DNA from: Spiribacter curvatus
Lineage (GTDB): Bacteria; Pseudomonadota; Gammaproteobacteria; Nitrococcales; Nitrococcaceae
Assembly (NCBI RefSeq): GCF_000485905.1
Contig: NC_022664.1
Span: 434,001 to 498,000, forward strand
Direction of reading: 5' to 3'
Length of the DNA: 64,000 nucleotides
The notes under the pieces were generated by a model. The model was not told the DNA's origin. It did not search any database and was given only the letters and a program-made list of their open reading frames with translations. Positions within the stretch are counted from its first letter, which is position 1. Each line of letters begins with the position of its first letter. Below, in pieces: positions 1-8,580 of the stretch. The position numbers and the translations under genes were made by a program.

Positions 1-251
1 CGGCGAATGCCACGGAGGTGAGCCCCGCGGGCGGTGGTGACCGCCTCGCCTCCGATCCGGATCTGGCCGGATTGCGCGCGGGAGAGGCCATTGAGAGTGC
101 GCATCAGCGTCGATTTGCCGGAGCCATTCGCCCCCAGTAGCACAACGCCTTGTGCGGCCTGGATGTCGAAGGTAACGCCGCGCAACACCTCGAGACTGCC
201 GTAGCGGACATGAACAGAGTCAACGCTCACGGGATGGCTGGTATCGCTCAT
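1..251 (-). CDS. phnC: ABC transporter ATP-binding protein, PhnC-like (3' part cut by window edge)
   Basis: Only the first 83 residues lie in the window; the gene runs off the left edge. Translation from the ATG at 249-251 gives a typical ABC ATPase N terminus, with an aromatic residue followed by GSLEVLRG and a Walker A motif GANGSGKST near residues 39-47. It lies 104 bp downstream of a PhnD-type binding-protein gene on the same strand, so it most likely energises uptake of phosphonate, phosphite or a related oxyanion at the cytoplasmic face. The permease would be expected outside the window. A hairpin terminator sits between the two genes and may lower expression of this one relative to the binding protein. 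The family call is secure; the substrate is inferred from the neighbour. Confidence 0.8.
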   Translation of the reverse strand, partial: MSDTSHPVSVDSVHVRYGSLEVLRGVTFDIQAAQGVVLLGANGSGKSTLMRTLNGLSRAQSGQIRIGGEAVTTARGAHLRGIR

Positions 252-279
252 GGAGTGCTTCCTGCTTGAAAACAAGAAA

Positions 280-302
280 CCGCCCCGACGCGGTCGGGGC
301 GG
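280..302 (-). terminator. Intercistronic hairpin between phnD-like and phnC-like genes
   Basis: A perfect 10-bp inverted repeat (280-289 with 293-302, 3-nt loop) is very G+C rich. Read on the minus strand it is followed by a T-rich tract (TTTCTTGTTTTC). It lies after the phnD-like stop and before the phnC-like start. It may act as a partial terminator that keeps the binding protein more abundant than the ATPase. Confidence 0.7.
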
Positions 303-355
303 CCTTCAGGGCTCAGCCGGCTGGCCTGTGGGCGCAACCGGCAAAGACGGACTGC

Positions 356-1243
356 TTACTCGCCGAGCGGAATGCCGGCGGCGTCGTAAGCCTGACGGAC
401 CTGGTCGTAGATCGCCGGATCCGTCTCGAACGAGAGGTAGGCGTCACGCTCGATGAACTTATCCGCGTTGCGCTCGGTGGAGGTCAGCGACTCCCAGACC
501 TGATCGCTATTCTCAGAGAGCGTCGTGCGCAGGGCATCGCGGCAGTCCTGGGCCAGTGAAGCGCGCATGATGACCGGATCACCGGGCAGCGTGTCGGTCT
601 GAGCGAGCAGCCGGTACTCGGTATCCGGATCCTGTTCGCGGACCGCATCCCAGTCCTTGTTACCGCCACCCATGGCATCGACGTCACCATTGATGAGGGT
701 CTGCACGCGGGCGTCTCCAGCCATCACGATGTCGAGCTGGTCGAGATTCAGACCGGCTTCGGCGAGAAGCTTGGACGGGAAGATGTGCCCGGAAGTGGAG
801 CCCACATCCTTCAGCGCGATCCGCTTATCGGCGAGATCCGAGAGCTCCTGAATGTCGCTATCCGCCTTGACGACGAAGCTCGAGCCATAGTTTGGCCGGA
901 CAATCGAGAAAAGGACATCGAGGTCAGCCAGCTCTTCGAACAGTACGTACTCCGAGGGGCCCGCAAAGACCATGTCGACTTCGTCGTACTGTAGGGCCGT
1001 ACCGGCAGCGGTCCGGTTGGCGATCGAGTAGAGCTCGAGCTCAACGCCCGTCATCTCTTCGAAGTCGTTGGCGAACGGGGCGAATGCCTCCTCAAGCGTT
1101 CCCATTCCCTCGATGCCCGTATCGGCCATCGACAGGGACGATGGGCAGACATCGGCCGGATGATTGTCGGCGAGGGCGGTCCCCATCAGGCCACCGCTGA
1201 GTGCAAGGGCGGCTGCGCCGCCGCTGAGGATCGTCTTGAACAT
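356..1243 (-). CDS. phnD: Phosphate/phosphite/phosphonate-type ABC transporter substrate-binding protein (PhnD-like)
   Basis: This 295-residue protein begins with a Sec signal peptide (basic MFK, hydrophobic core, AxA-type cleavage site near residue 25 at TALADN). The mature part is acidic and has the PhnD-family pattern: an early segment ending in EEMTGVELELYSIANRT, then VDMVFAGPSEYVL, and a middle segment KRIALKDVGSTSGHIFPSKLL resembling the ligand-binding S-T-S-G-x-x-x-P loop of the family. It should bind an oxyanion or phosphonate in the periplasm and deliver it to the permease. It is first in the operon, before the PhnC-like ATPase. The substrate (phosphonate, phosphite or other) cannot be settled from sequence. 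Upstream there is a half Pho-box-like octamer. Confidence 0.85.
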   Translation of the reverse strand: MFKTILSGGAAALALSGGLMGTALADNHPADVCPSSLSMADTGIEGMGTLEEAFAPFANDFEEMTGVELELYSIANRTAAGTALQYDEVDMVFAGPSEYVLFEELADLDVLFSIVRPNYGSSFVVKADSDIQELSDLADKRIALKDVGSTSGHIFPSKLLAEAGLNLDQLDIVMAGDARVQTLINGDVDAMGGGNKDWDAVREQDPDTEYRLLAQTDTLPGDPVIMRASLAQDCRDALRTTLSENSDQVWESLTSTERNADKFIERDAYLSFETDPAIYDQVRQAYDAAGIPLGE

Positions 1244-1292
1244 GTTGTTGCTCCGCTTCCTGACGAATTAAACCGTCATTCTGCGGAGCGCT

Positions 1293-1313
1293 TATGACAG
1301 GATTATTAATCCT
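1293..1313 (-). promoter_or_regulatory. Possible regulatory site upstream of the phnD-like gene
   Basis: The minus strand reads CTGTCATA at 1300-1293, identical to one half of the PhoB box consensus, but the second half 11 bp away is not recognisable. Overlapping it is a 7-bp perfect palindrome with one central base (AGGATTA-T-TAATCCT, 1299-1313). An AT-rich segment here could also provide a -10 element. This is suggestive only. Confidence 0.35.
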
Positions 1314-1337
1314 CTATGACGTCGCGATGAACCGGTT

Positions 1338-2174
1338 CTAGAGCTCGTCGAGCCGTGTCCTGGCAAGCTTGGCGGCCGTGCTGTCAGGAAATGCCTCGAT
1401 AACCTGCTGCAGGGTGTCGCGTCCTTCCTCGTTCCGATCCTGTTCCAGGTGGACATAGCCGATCTTGAGCAGCGCATCGGGGTGTTTGCGACTGTCGGCG
1501 TGGTTATCAACCACTTGCTGGAAGGCCGTCATGGCCGCGTCAAAATCGCGAACGACGTAGTGTGATTCACCGAGCCAATAGCGGGCGTTGGCGGCAAGAT
1601 CCGCATCGGCATGATCGTCAAGGAACTGCTGGAAGGCCTCTACAGCGGCATCGTATCGTCCCGCCTGTAGCTCGCTGAAGGCCGCCTCATAGGCGTCGCG
1701 GGCCGCCGTTTGATCAGCTGACGAGCTGTCATCCACCGCTTCACTGCTGCTGTCGGACGGCTCTGCCTGATCGGCTGCAGCACTGTCAGAAGCGTTTTCA
1801 GCAGCATTTTCGGCAGCTTCATCAGCATTGTCGCCACTGTCAGCGGTTTCCAGTGCCTGCAACCGCCCATCCAGATCCAGATAGAGTTGACGCTGCTGAT
1901 CGCGAATGTCGTCTATCTGGCGCTGGAGGCGCTCGATTTCACCCCGCAGGGTCGTGATCTCGCGCTGCAGGGTCTCGGTCTGGTTCATCATCCGCATCAT
2001 GGCGGGCCCCGAGACACGCTCTTCCAGCCGGTCGACCCGACGCTCAAGCGTCTGGGCCATCCCGGTCTGCGGACTGACGGCGAGCACCGAGCCGAGCCCG
2101 ATCATAACGGCCAGTCCCAGCGCACCGGCGCGCGAGCGGCCGGCAGCGTGTTGATTGGATAGTGCAAACGCCAT
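1338..2174 (-). CDS. cpoB: Tol-Pal system protein CpoB (YbgF)
   Basis: A 278-residue periplasmic protein. I chose the ATG at 2174 because a GCGGAGAG ribosome site lies 8 nt before it; an in-frame GTG at 2195 is the alternative. A long N-terminal segment with a hydrophobic signal (LGLAVMIGLGSVLAV) and cleavage after MAQ precedes a coiled-coil trimerisation region rich in E/R/Q heptads. An acidic Ala/Ser/Asp linker of about 50 residues follows, then three tetratricopeptide repeats (YEAAFSELQAGRYDAA, ARYWLGESHYVVRDF, LLKIGYVHLEQDRN). CpoB coordinates PBP1B peptidoglycan synthesis with Tol-driven outer-membrane constriction. It is last in the tol-pal set, 24 bp after pal. The acidic linker fits a halophilic periplasm. 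Confidence 0.92.
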   Translation of the reverse strand: MAFALSNQHAAGRSRAGALGLAVMIGLGSVLAVSPQTGMAQTLERRVDRLEERVSGPAMMRMMNQTETLQREITTLRGEIERLQRQIDDIRDQQRQLYLDLDGRLQALETADSGDNADEAAENAAENASDSAAADQAEPSDSSSEAVDDSSSADQTAARDAYEAAFSELQAGRYDAAVEAFQQFLDDHADADLAANARYWLGESHYVVRDFDAAMTAFQQVVDNHADSRKHPDALLKIGYVHLEQDRNEEGRDTLQQVIEAFPDSTAAKLARTRLDEL

Positions 2175-2198
2175 GGGTAGTGCTCTCCGCTTCACTGA

Positions 2199-2762
2199 TC
2201 AGCGCTCGTAGACGAGCGCGGCCCGCCGATTCTCAGACCAGACGGACTCACCGCTGCCACTGACCGCCGGGCTTTCCTCGCCATAACTCACGATCTCGAT
2301 CTGCTCCTCGTCGGCTCCGGCAATCAGCAGTGCCTGTTTGACCGATTCCGCGCGCCGCTCGCCGAGTGCAAGGTTGTATTCCCGGGCGCCGCGCTCATCG
2401 GTATGTCCCTCAACCAGCATCTGACGGTTGCCGTTGTCGGCGAGATACTCGCCATGCGCCTCGATCAGCGTCATTGCTTCGTCACTCAGCGTGGAGCTGT
2501 CGTACTCGAAATAGATGACCCGATCAGACAGCGGGCTGTCCGGATCTTCGAGCGGCTCGCCGGAAACGCCGGTGGCGTCCGTGGCGCCGGCTGCATCAGC
2601 GCCGTTACTGTCGGCGCCGTCACCGCCAGTCTCTGCCTCAGCGGCGGCTGCCTGATCGATCTCTGCCATTTCGGCGTCGTCAATCGCGTCATCGGTGGTT
2701 GCGCAGCCGGCCAGCAGGGCGGTCAATGCGAGCGGGATCAGCCAGTATCGGATCGGTTTCAT
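2199..2762 (-). CDS. pal: Peptidoglycan-associated lipoprotein Pal
   Basis: A 187-residue outer-membrane lipoprotein. The signal peptide ends in the lipobox LLAGC, with the lipidated cysteine at residue 20. A linker of some 60 residues, nearly all Ala, Asp, Glu and Gly, leads to an OmpA-like peptidoglycan-binding domain (VIYFEYDSSTL, then LVEGHTDERGAREYN and the conserved R near NRRAAL). Pal binds diaminopimelate in peptidoglycan and TolB, anchoring the outer membrane. The linker is long and more acidic than in enteric Pal, which fits salt adaptation. The start has a clear GGAGAA ribosome site. It lies between tolB and cpoB as usual. Confidence 0.95.
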   Translation of the reverse strand: MKPIRYWLIPLALTALLAGCATTDDAIDDAEMAEIDQAAAAEAETGGDGADSNGADAAGATDATGVSGEPLEDPDSPLSDRVIYFEYDSSTLSDEAMTLIEAHGEYLADNGNRQMLVEGHTDERGAREYNLALGERRAESVKQALLIAGADEEQIEIVSYGEESPAVSGSGESVWSENRRAALVYER

Positions 2763-2789
2763 GGGTCGTTCTCCATTGAGTCAGATGAT

Positions 2790-4091
2790 TCAGTTGTTGC
2801 TGTCTGAGGGCAGCGGACCCCAATCGGGCTCGCGCACGGTGTTCTCGAAGCGGGTCAGTTCGCCTTGAACGCGGCCGAAGACCGAGACGGTTGCCAACTC
2901 GGTCCCTTCGTCCGTATCCCGCGTATAGGCGATCATACTGCTACTCGCCGAAAAGCTGGGCGATTCATCCAGTGGGCCATCGGTGAGAACGCGCATCACG
3001 TCCTCGTCCAGATCTTGGATGGCGATCTGAAAGCCGTCCCCACCCTGATGGACGAAAGTGAGGAAACGGCCGTTGTCAGAGAGGCTGGGGCTGGCGTTAT
3101 AGCCGCCCTCGAATGTGATGCGTTCCGCGTCACCGCCATCAACGGGCATTCGGTAGATCTGCGGGCTGCCACCACGGTTCGATGTGAAGTAAATCGCATC
3201 ACCGTCCGCGGACCAGGCCGGTTCGGTGTCGATGCCGAAGTGCCGGGTCAGTGCTCGTGGCTCGCGTTCGCCGTCCGGATCAATCAGAAAGATGTCCGGG
3301 TTGCCGTCGCGGGACAGCGTCACAGCCAGCTGTTCGCCATCCGGGGACCAGGCGGGTGCACCATTGATCCCCTCGAAGCGCGCCACCGCCCGGCGATCAC
3401 CCGAGGCGACATCCTGCACGAAGATCTGCGAGCTGCGACCGGATTCGAACGACACGTAGGCGATGCGCCCGCCATCCGGTGACCAGTCTGGCGAGAGGAG
3501 GGGCTCGTTCGAGGTCAGGATGGTCTGCGGCCGCTGACCGTCGGCCTCGGCGACCGTTAGCCGGTACGAGGGCTCATCAACACCGCCGGCTTCCTCAACA
3601 TAGGCGATGCGGGTATTGAAGCCGCCGGGCCGACCGATCAGGGACTCGAAGATCTGATCGCTGATGGTATGGGCGAGGTTGCGAAGCCCATTCGGTGTCA
3701 CTCGAAAGCGCTGACCGGTGATGCGTTCGCCGGCATAGATGTCCACGAGCTCATAGCGGACCCTGTAGCGCTCATCCTCCAGCGGTGCGACTCGACCGAC
3801 CACGATCGTGTCGGCGCCCAGTGCCCGCCAGTTCTGAAAGCGGATATCCCCGAGCTGAGCCGGCTGGCCCAGATGGTTGGCCGGATCAAGCGGCGCGAAT
3901 AGCCCGCTGCGGAAGAGGTTATCGCGGATGACCGCGGCGATCTCGACGTCGGGCGCTACGGATTCTTCCATCGTGAATGGGACCACCGCGATGGGCAGCG
4001 CGGCGGCCTCGCCACCGCTGATCTCGATGCGGACCTGTGCCATGGCCGGCGAGGCCATCAACATGATGAGGACAAGGGCGAGCGCTTTCAT
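2790..4091 (-). CDS. tolB: Tol-Pal system periplasmic protein TolB
   Basis: TolB, 433 residues from the ATG at 4091. From here the protein starts with a standard signal peptide (MKALALVLIML, cleavage after AMA). An in-frame ATG at 4124 adds 11 residues that begin with the same MKALA and contain an acidic residue, which suits a signal sequence less well; it also has a GAGG ribosome site and cannot be excluded. The N-terminal domain (to about residue 150) contacts TolA and Pal. The C-terminal six-bladed beta-propeller shows repeated PDWSPDG, PAWSPDG, PAWSADG and PSLSDNG blade motifs. TolB shuttles between Pal and the TolQRA motor in the periplasm. The gene follows tolA and precedes pal. Confidence 0.95.
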   Translation of the reverse strand: MKALALVLIMLMASPAMAQVRIEISGGEAAALPIAVVPFTMEESVAPDVEIAAVIRDNLFRSGLFAPLDPANHLGQPAQLGDIRFQNWRALGADTIVVGRVAPLEDERYRVRYELVDIYAGERITGQRFRVTPNGLRNLAHTISDQIFESLIGRPGGFNTRIAYVEEAGGVDEPSYRLTVAEADGQRPQTILTSNEPLLSPDWSPDGGRIAYVSFESGRSSQIFVQDVASGDRRAVARFEGINGAPAWSPDGEQLAVTLSRDGNPDIFLIDPDGEREPRALTRHFGIDTEPAWSADGDAIYFTSNRGGSPQIYRMPVDGGDAERITFEGGYNASPSLSDNGRFLTFVHQGGDGFQIAIQDLDEDVMRVLTDGPLDESPSFSASSSMIAYTRDTDEGTELATVSVFGRVQGELTRFENTVREPDWGPLPSDSNN

Positions 4092-4166
4092 GGGGGACGA
4101 TCCCACCTCGGCAAGGGCTTTCATTGGACCTCTATCGTAACGGATGGCGGTGGCTTGTGCTGCTTG

Positions 4167-5102
4167 TCAGGCATCCGGTGCAAACACCATTTCCACCCCC
4201 TCCCGGTAGGGCTCGGCGAGTGCCGGATCGTCGGGCATCGGCAGCGGGTCGGCCCGTCGCACTGCGGTCACAGCAGAGCGATCGAACGCGGCGTTGCCAC
4301 TTGACCGAGTGACCTCGACGGAGAGGACGATCCCGCCGGGACCCAGGCGGACGGCTACCAGCGCGCTCAGCCCGTCGGGAATACCGGCAGGCCGACGCCA
4401 GACTCCTTCGACTTTCTGGCGGATAGCGGCATCATAAGTCCCGCGCGCCTGGCGCTGGGCCTGTGCCTGTTGCCGGGCCTCGGCCTCACGGCGGGCCTGC
4501 GCCTCTGCTTCGGCTTCACGCTGTGCCTGGGCCTCGGCTTCGCGCTGGCGCCGCTCCTCCGCTTCGGCCTCACGGCGGGCCTGGGCTTCGGCCTCGGCTT
4601 CACGCTGTGCCCGGGCCTCGGCTTCGCGCTGGCGCCGTTCCTCCGCTTCGGCCTCACGGCGGGCCTGCTCCTCAGCCTCTCGCTGGCGCTGTGCCTCGGC
4701 CTTTGCCTCTGCCTCTGCTATTTCCGCTTCACGGCGTGCCTGCTCAGCTTCGCGCTGGCGCTGGGCCTCGGCTTCCGCCTCCGCCTCCGCCTGACGCCGA
4801 CGCTCCTCCGCCGCCTGCAGCGCCTCACGCTCCGCTGCCAGCCGTTCGGCCTCGCGCTGACGCTCGGTCTCCAACGCGTCGAGTGCCTCTTGCTGCTGAC
4901 GCTGCTCTGCTGCCTCCTGCGCCTCGAGCGCATCGATGGTCTGCTGGACGTCGGCCTCGTCAACGGCCACTGCCTGCACCGCCTGCTCGGTCCCAGGGGT
5001 AGCCTGATCGGTCACCCCGTTCATCTGGAAACTGACGGCGAAAAAACCGAGCAGTACGGCATGTGCCAGCACTGATAGACCGATCTCTCTGAAGCCCTGC
5101 AT
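4167..5102 (-). CDS. tolA: Cell envelope integrity protein TolA
   Basis: A 311-residue inner-membrane protein. Residues 9-27 form the single transmembrane helix of domain I. Residues about 50-220 are a long charged helix of Glu/Ala/Arg/Gln (domain II), which spans the periplasm. Residues about 222-311 form the compact C-terminal domain III (IRQKVEGVWRRP, then LVAVRLGPGGIVLSVEV, FDRSAVTAV), which binds TolB and outer-membrane proteins. Domain II contains two near-identical 28-residue tandem units. The gene starts 12 bp after tolR ends and is followed by tolB. TolA is driven by the proton-powered TolQR motor. Confidence 0.94.
   Translation of the reverse strand: MQGFREIGLSVLAHAVLLGFFAVSFQMNGVTDQATPGTEQAVQAVAVDEADVQQTIDALEAQEAAEQRQQQEALDALETERQREAERLAAEREALQAAEERRRQAEAEAEAEAQRQREAEQARREAEIAEAEAKAEAQRQREAEEQARREAEAEERRQREAEARAQREAEAEAQARREAEAEERRQREAEAQAQREAEAEAQARREAEARQQAQAQRQARGTYDAAIRQKVEGVWRRPAGIPDGLSALVAVRLGPGGIVLSVEVTRSSGNAAFDRSAVTAVRRADPLPMPDDPALAEPYREGVEMVFAPDA
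4497..4664 (-). repeat. 84-bp tandem duplication within tolA
   Basis: TolA residues 147-174 and 175-202 are the same 28-residue unit (starting ARREAEAEERRQ), differing by one Arg/Gln change; a third partial copy follows. At the DNA level the two 84-bp units are almost identical. Such units can expand or contract by recombination and set the length of the periplasm-spanning helix. Confidence 0.85.
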
Positions 5103-5114
5103 CGGCGCCGTACC

Positions 5115-5565
<451 letters not shown>

Positions 5566-5576
<11 letters not shown>

Positions 5577-6276
5577 GATCCAGTCGTCCCTTGGCGTTGG
5601 CGGACCCGCCCTGGAGATGCCGTTGGAGGATCCCGGTAAACTCCTCGATGAAGATCTCGTAGCGACTGGTCATCTGCTCGGAGCGGTTGGCGAAGCGGTT
5701 GTAGGCAATCACCGCCGGAATGGCTGCAAACAGGCCAAGGGCGGTCGCGATGAGCGCCTCAGCGATTCCGGGCGCCACAGTCGCGAGTGTCGCCTGCTGC
5801 ATCGCCCCCAGTGCCAGGAATGCGTTCATGATGCCCCAGACCGTCCCGAAAAGCCCGATATATGGGCTGGTCGAGCCGATGGTCGCAAGGAAGGGGACCG
5901 ACTGCTCGATCTGGTCCATTTCACGACTCAGGGCGATTCGCATGGCGCGCTGCGCGGCCTCGATGGTGGATTCGGGCTGGGCGTTCTGGCGGCGCATCAG
6001 CCTGAATTCGCGGAGCCCGGCGCGGAAAATGCGCTCCATGCCGCCGGTGGTGATGTCCGGTTGTTCGCTCTGCGCGTAAATATCGTTGAGGTTGCCGCCC
6101 GACCAGAACATGTCCTCGAATCGAACCGCGCCGCGCTGGGCCTGCCGGAACGTCCGGCTCTTGCGGAGGATGATTGCCCAGGAGCTGATGGATGCGAACA
6201 GCAGCACCAGCATCACCAGCTGGACAACAAAGCTCGCCTCGATGATGAGTTGAGTGATGGACAGGTCAACGGACAT
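5566..6276 (-). CDS. tolQ: Tol-Pal system proton channel subunit TolQ
   Basis: TolQ, 236 residues from the ATG at 6276; this start places the first transmembrane helix directly at the N terminus as in characterised TolQ proteins, while the ATG at 6318 adds a short unrelated extension. MotA/TolQ/ExbB family with three transmembrane helices: about residues 12-35, then PYIGLFGTVWGIMNAFLAL and IAEALIATALGLFAAIPAVIAYN. These last segments contain the conserved Gly/Thr/Ala of the proton path. It is the first gene of the tol cluster here. The usual upstream partner ybgC is absent; ruvB lies immediately upstream. Confidence 0.95.
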
Positions 6277-6377
6277 TGGTCTCCCCGGGTCGGACAATCC
6301 CCGCCATGGCGGGGCCACCGGCGGTGCTATTGCTTAGAAACACTAACGATCGCTCCGGGACCGCGCAACCAGCGCCA

Positions 6378-7421
6378 TCAATCGCCCCGGAACAGCTCAC
6401 CATTAGGATCCTCGATACGCGGCGGCGCTGGAACATTGAGATGCACATAGGCATGACGGGTGGCCATACGCCCCCGCGGTGTCCGGTGCAGAAAGCCCTG
6501 CTGGATCAGATAGGGTTCGATGACATCCTCGATGGTGCCACGCTCCTCGCCAATGGCGGCGGCGAGGCTCTCGACGCCGACCGGCCCACCGTCAAACTTC
6601 TCGATAATGGCGGACAGCAGTCGCCGATCCTGGATATCGAAGCCGCTGTCATCGACCTTGAGCATGTCCATGGCGGCCGCCGCGACGCCCTGGCTGATAC
6701 GCCCATCGGCGCGTACCTCGGCATAGTCGCGGACCCGGCGCAGCAGGCGGTTGGCAATGCGTGGGGTGCCCCGTGCCCGACGGGCGATCTCGGTGGCACC
6801 ATCCGCCTCCATCGCCAGGTTGAGCAGACCAGCCGAGCGATCGACGATGGTGGTGAGTTCATCCACTGAGTAGTATTCGAGTCGCTGGACGATACCGAAG
6901 CGATCGCGTAGCGGAGAGGTTAATAGCCCGGCGCGGGTGGTGGCGCCGACAAGGGTGAATGCCGGTAGATCGAGCTTGATGGAGCGGGCCGCCGGGCCCT
7001 CACCAACCACGATGTCGATCTGCTGGTCCTCCATCGCCGGGTAGAGGACTTCCTCCACCACGGCAGAGAGGCGATGGATCTCGTCGACGAACAGCACGTC
7101 ACCGGGCTCGAGATTCGTGAGCAGTGCGGCCAGGTCGCCGGGACGGTCGATAACCGGGCCTGACGTCTGGCGCAGGTTGACGCCCAGCTCCTGCGCAATG
7201 ATGTGCGCGAGGGTAGTCTTGCCAAGGCCGGGTGGGCCGAATACCAGGACATGGTCCAGTGCCTCAGCCCGGCCTCGGGCTGCGCCGATAAAGATCTCGA
7301 GCTGCTCACGAACGCCCTGCTGACCGATGTAGTCGCTCAGCTTCCGGGGCCGGATCGCACGATCCACGGCCTCATCGTCGGGGGCTGCGTTGCTGGTGGT
7401 GATGCGGTCGTTATCGATCAT
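6378..7421 (-). CDS. ruvB: Holliday junction branch migration ATPase RuvB
   Basis: RuvB, 347 residues, AAA+ ATPase that forms hexameric rings on DNA and drives Holliday junction migration with RuvA. The Walker A motif GPPGLGKTT is near residues 64-72 and Walker B (LFVDEIHRL) near 111-119. Sensor and arginine-finger segments ([18 protein letters not shown]) follow, with a C-terminal winged-helix domain (RTPRGRMAT). Length matches the family. It is downstream of ruvA with a 23-bp gap, in the order ruvC-ruvA-ruvB. Confidence 0.97.
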   Translation of the reverse strand: MIDNDRITTSNAAPDDEAVDRAIRPRKLSDYIGQQGVREQLEIFIGAARGRAEALDHVLVFGPPGLGKTTLAHIIAQELGVNLRQTSGPVIDRPGDLAALLTNLEPGDVLFVDEIHRLSAVVEEVLYPAMEDQQIDIVVGEGPAARSIKLDLPAFTLVGATTRAGLLTSPLRDRFGIVQRLEYYSVDELTTIVDRSAGLLNLAMEADGATEIARRARGTPRIANRLLRRVRDYAEVRADGRISQGVAAAAMDMLKVDDSGFDIQDRRLLSAIIEKFDGGPVGVESLAAAIGEERGTIEDVIEPYLIQQGFLHRTPRGRMATRHAYVHLNVPAPPRIEDPNGELFRGD

Positions 7422-7444
7422 GGCGTCTCGGGTCGCTGCATGGA

Positions 7445-8050
7445 CTAGCGTACCGCCTTTTTCAGGGCCGCGCGGATCAGTTGTTCGCTGTCGTCGCCCT
7501 CCAGGCCCTGTAGCAGCCGCTGTGCCTCGGCGGGTTTATAGCCCAACGCGACCAGCGCCGCGCTGGCCTCGGCCATGGGATCGTCGGGGACTGTGCCGGC
7601 GGCGGTTCCGGCCGGTGCCCCGGGCAGTCTGCCCGGGGTGCTGGTGAGACCATCGAGCTGATCCTGCATCTCCAGGGTCAGGCGCTCGGCGATTTTCCGG
7701 CCGATGCCGGGCAGTCGGGTCAGGGTGGCCGTGTCACGCTGTTCCACCGAGCGCCGGAATTCCTCGGCACTGATGCCCGAGAGGATAGCGAGTGCCATTT
7801 TCGGGCCAACGCCGTTGACCCGGATCAGGGCTCGGAACAGCTCGCGTTCACCCTCGCTGAAAAACCCGTAGAGGACGGCCACCTCGTCACGCACCCCTTG
7901 ATGGATCCGCAGACCGACGGTCTCGCCCAGCGTCGGCAGCTGATAGAGGGTGGACATTGGAACCTCGATCTCATAGCCAACGCCATGCACATCCACGACG
8001 ATCAATGGTGGCTGCTTTTCGACCAGTTCTCCGGTGATACGACCGATCAT
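7445..8050 (-). CDS. ruvA: Holliday junction DNA-binding protein RuvA
   Basis: RuvA, 201 residues. The N-terminal OB-fold begins [12 protein letters not shown]. Two helix-hairpin-helix motifs follow ([13 protein letters not shown] and [12 protein letters not shown]), which contact the junction backbone. A variable linker leads to the C-terminal RuvB-binding domain ([16 protein letters not shown]). RuvA tetramers hold the four-way junction square-planar for RuvB and RuvC. Its start overlaps the ruvC stop by 4 bp (ATGA), indicating coupled translation. Confidence 0.97.
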   Translation of the reverse strand: MIGRITGELVEKQPPLIVVDVHGVGYEIEVPMSTLYQLPTLGETVGLRIHQGVRDEVAVLYGFFSEGERELFRALIRVNGVGPKMALAILSGISAEEFRRSVEQRDTATLTRLPGIGRKIAERLTLEMQDQLDGLTSTPGRLPGAPAGTAAGTVPDDPMAEASAALVALGYKPAEAQRLLQGLEGDDSEQLIRAALKKAVR

Positions 8051-8574
8051 GTCGCTCCCCCGCGGCTCTGGCCGGCGAGCTGTGCGGTCAATCGGTCATG
8101 CTGGACATGAGTCAGAGCGACCGCGAGGGCGTCGGCGGCATCCTCGCGCAGGTCGCCCTTGAGCGTGAGTATGGTGCGCACCATGTAACCGACCTGATCC
8201 TTATCAGCGCCGCCGCGGCCGACCAGCGCCTGTTTGACGGCACGGGCGCTGTACTCATCCACCGCCAGTCCCGCGCTGGCACAGGCGCAGATGGCCGCAC
8301 CCCGTGCCTGTCCCAGTTTGAGCGCTGACTGGACATTGCGGTTGACGAATACCTCCTCGACAGCGCTCTCGGTCGGGCCGTGTTCGGCGATCACTGCAGC
8401 GAGACTGGTGAAAATCGTATGCAGGCGCTCGGCGAAGGCGCCCCGTCCTGCCTGGATGACGCCACTTGCGACATAGCGGCTGCGGACGCCATCGACGGCG
8501 ATAATGCCAAAGCCGGTACGCACCGAACCGGGGTCGATGCCAAGCACCCGGCGTTCATCCGCCATCGCCGTCAT
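8047..8574 (-). CDS. ruvC: Crossover junction endodeoxyribonuclease RuvC
   Basis: RuvC, 175 residues, the Mg2+-dependent resolvase that cuts Holliday junctions symmetrically. The first catalytic Asp is in GIDPGSVRTGFG (residue 14); the conserved ESAVEEVFVNRN and the C-terminal DAADALAVALTH provide the remaining acidic residues. The start at 8574 precedes a second in-frame ATG at 8565, and either is possible. The gene overlaps ruvA and follows the yebC-family gene by 6 bp, a common arrangement in Gammaproteobacteria. Confidence 0.96.
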   Translation of the reverse strand: MTAMADERRVLGIDPGSVRTGFGIIAVDGVRSRYVASGVIQAGRGAFAERLHTIFTSLAAVIAEHGPTESAVEEVFVNRNVQSALKLGQARGAAICACASAGLAVDEYSARAVKQALVGRGGADKDQVGYMVRTILTLKGDLREDAADALAVALTHVQHDRLTAQLAGQSRGGAT

Positions 8575-8580
8575 GTCGCG

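Noticed and set aside
4463-5075. Two repetitive open frames on the plus strand opposite tolA
   Set aside because: They are Leu/Gly- or Pro/Arg-rich shadows of the tolA Glu/Ala/Arg repeats and have no start signals.
6266-6454. Short minus-strand frame between tolQ and ruvB as a possible ybgC remnant
   Set aside because: Its 62 residues show no hot-dog thioesterase motif and it overlaps both flanking genes.
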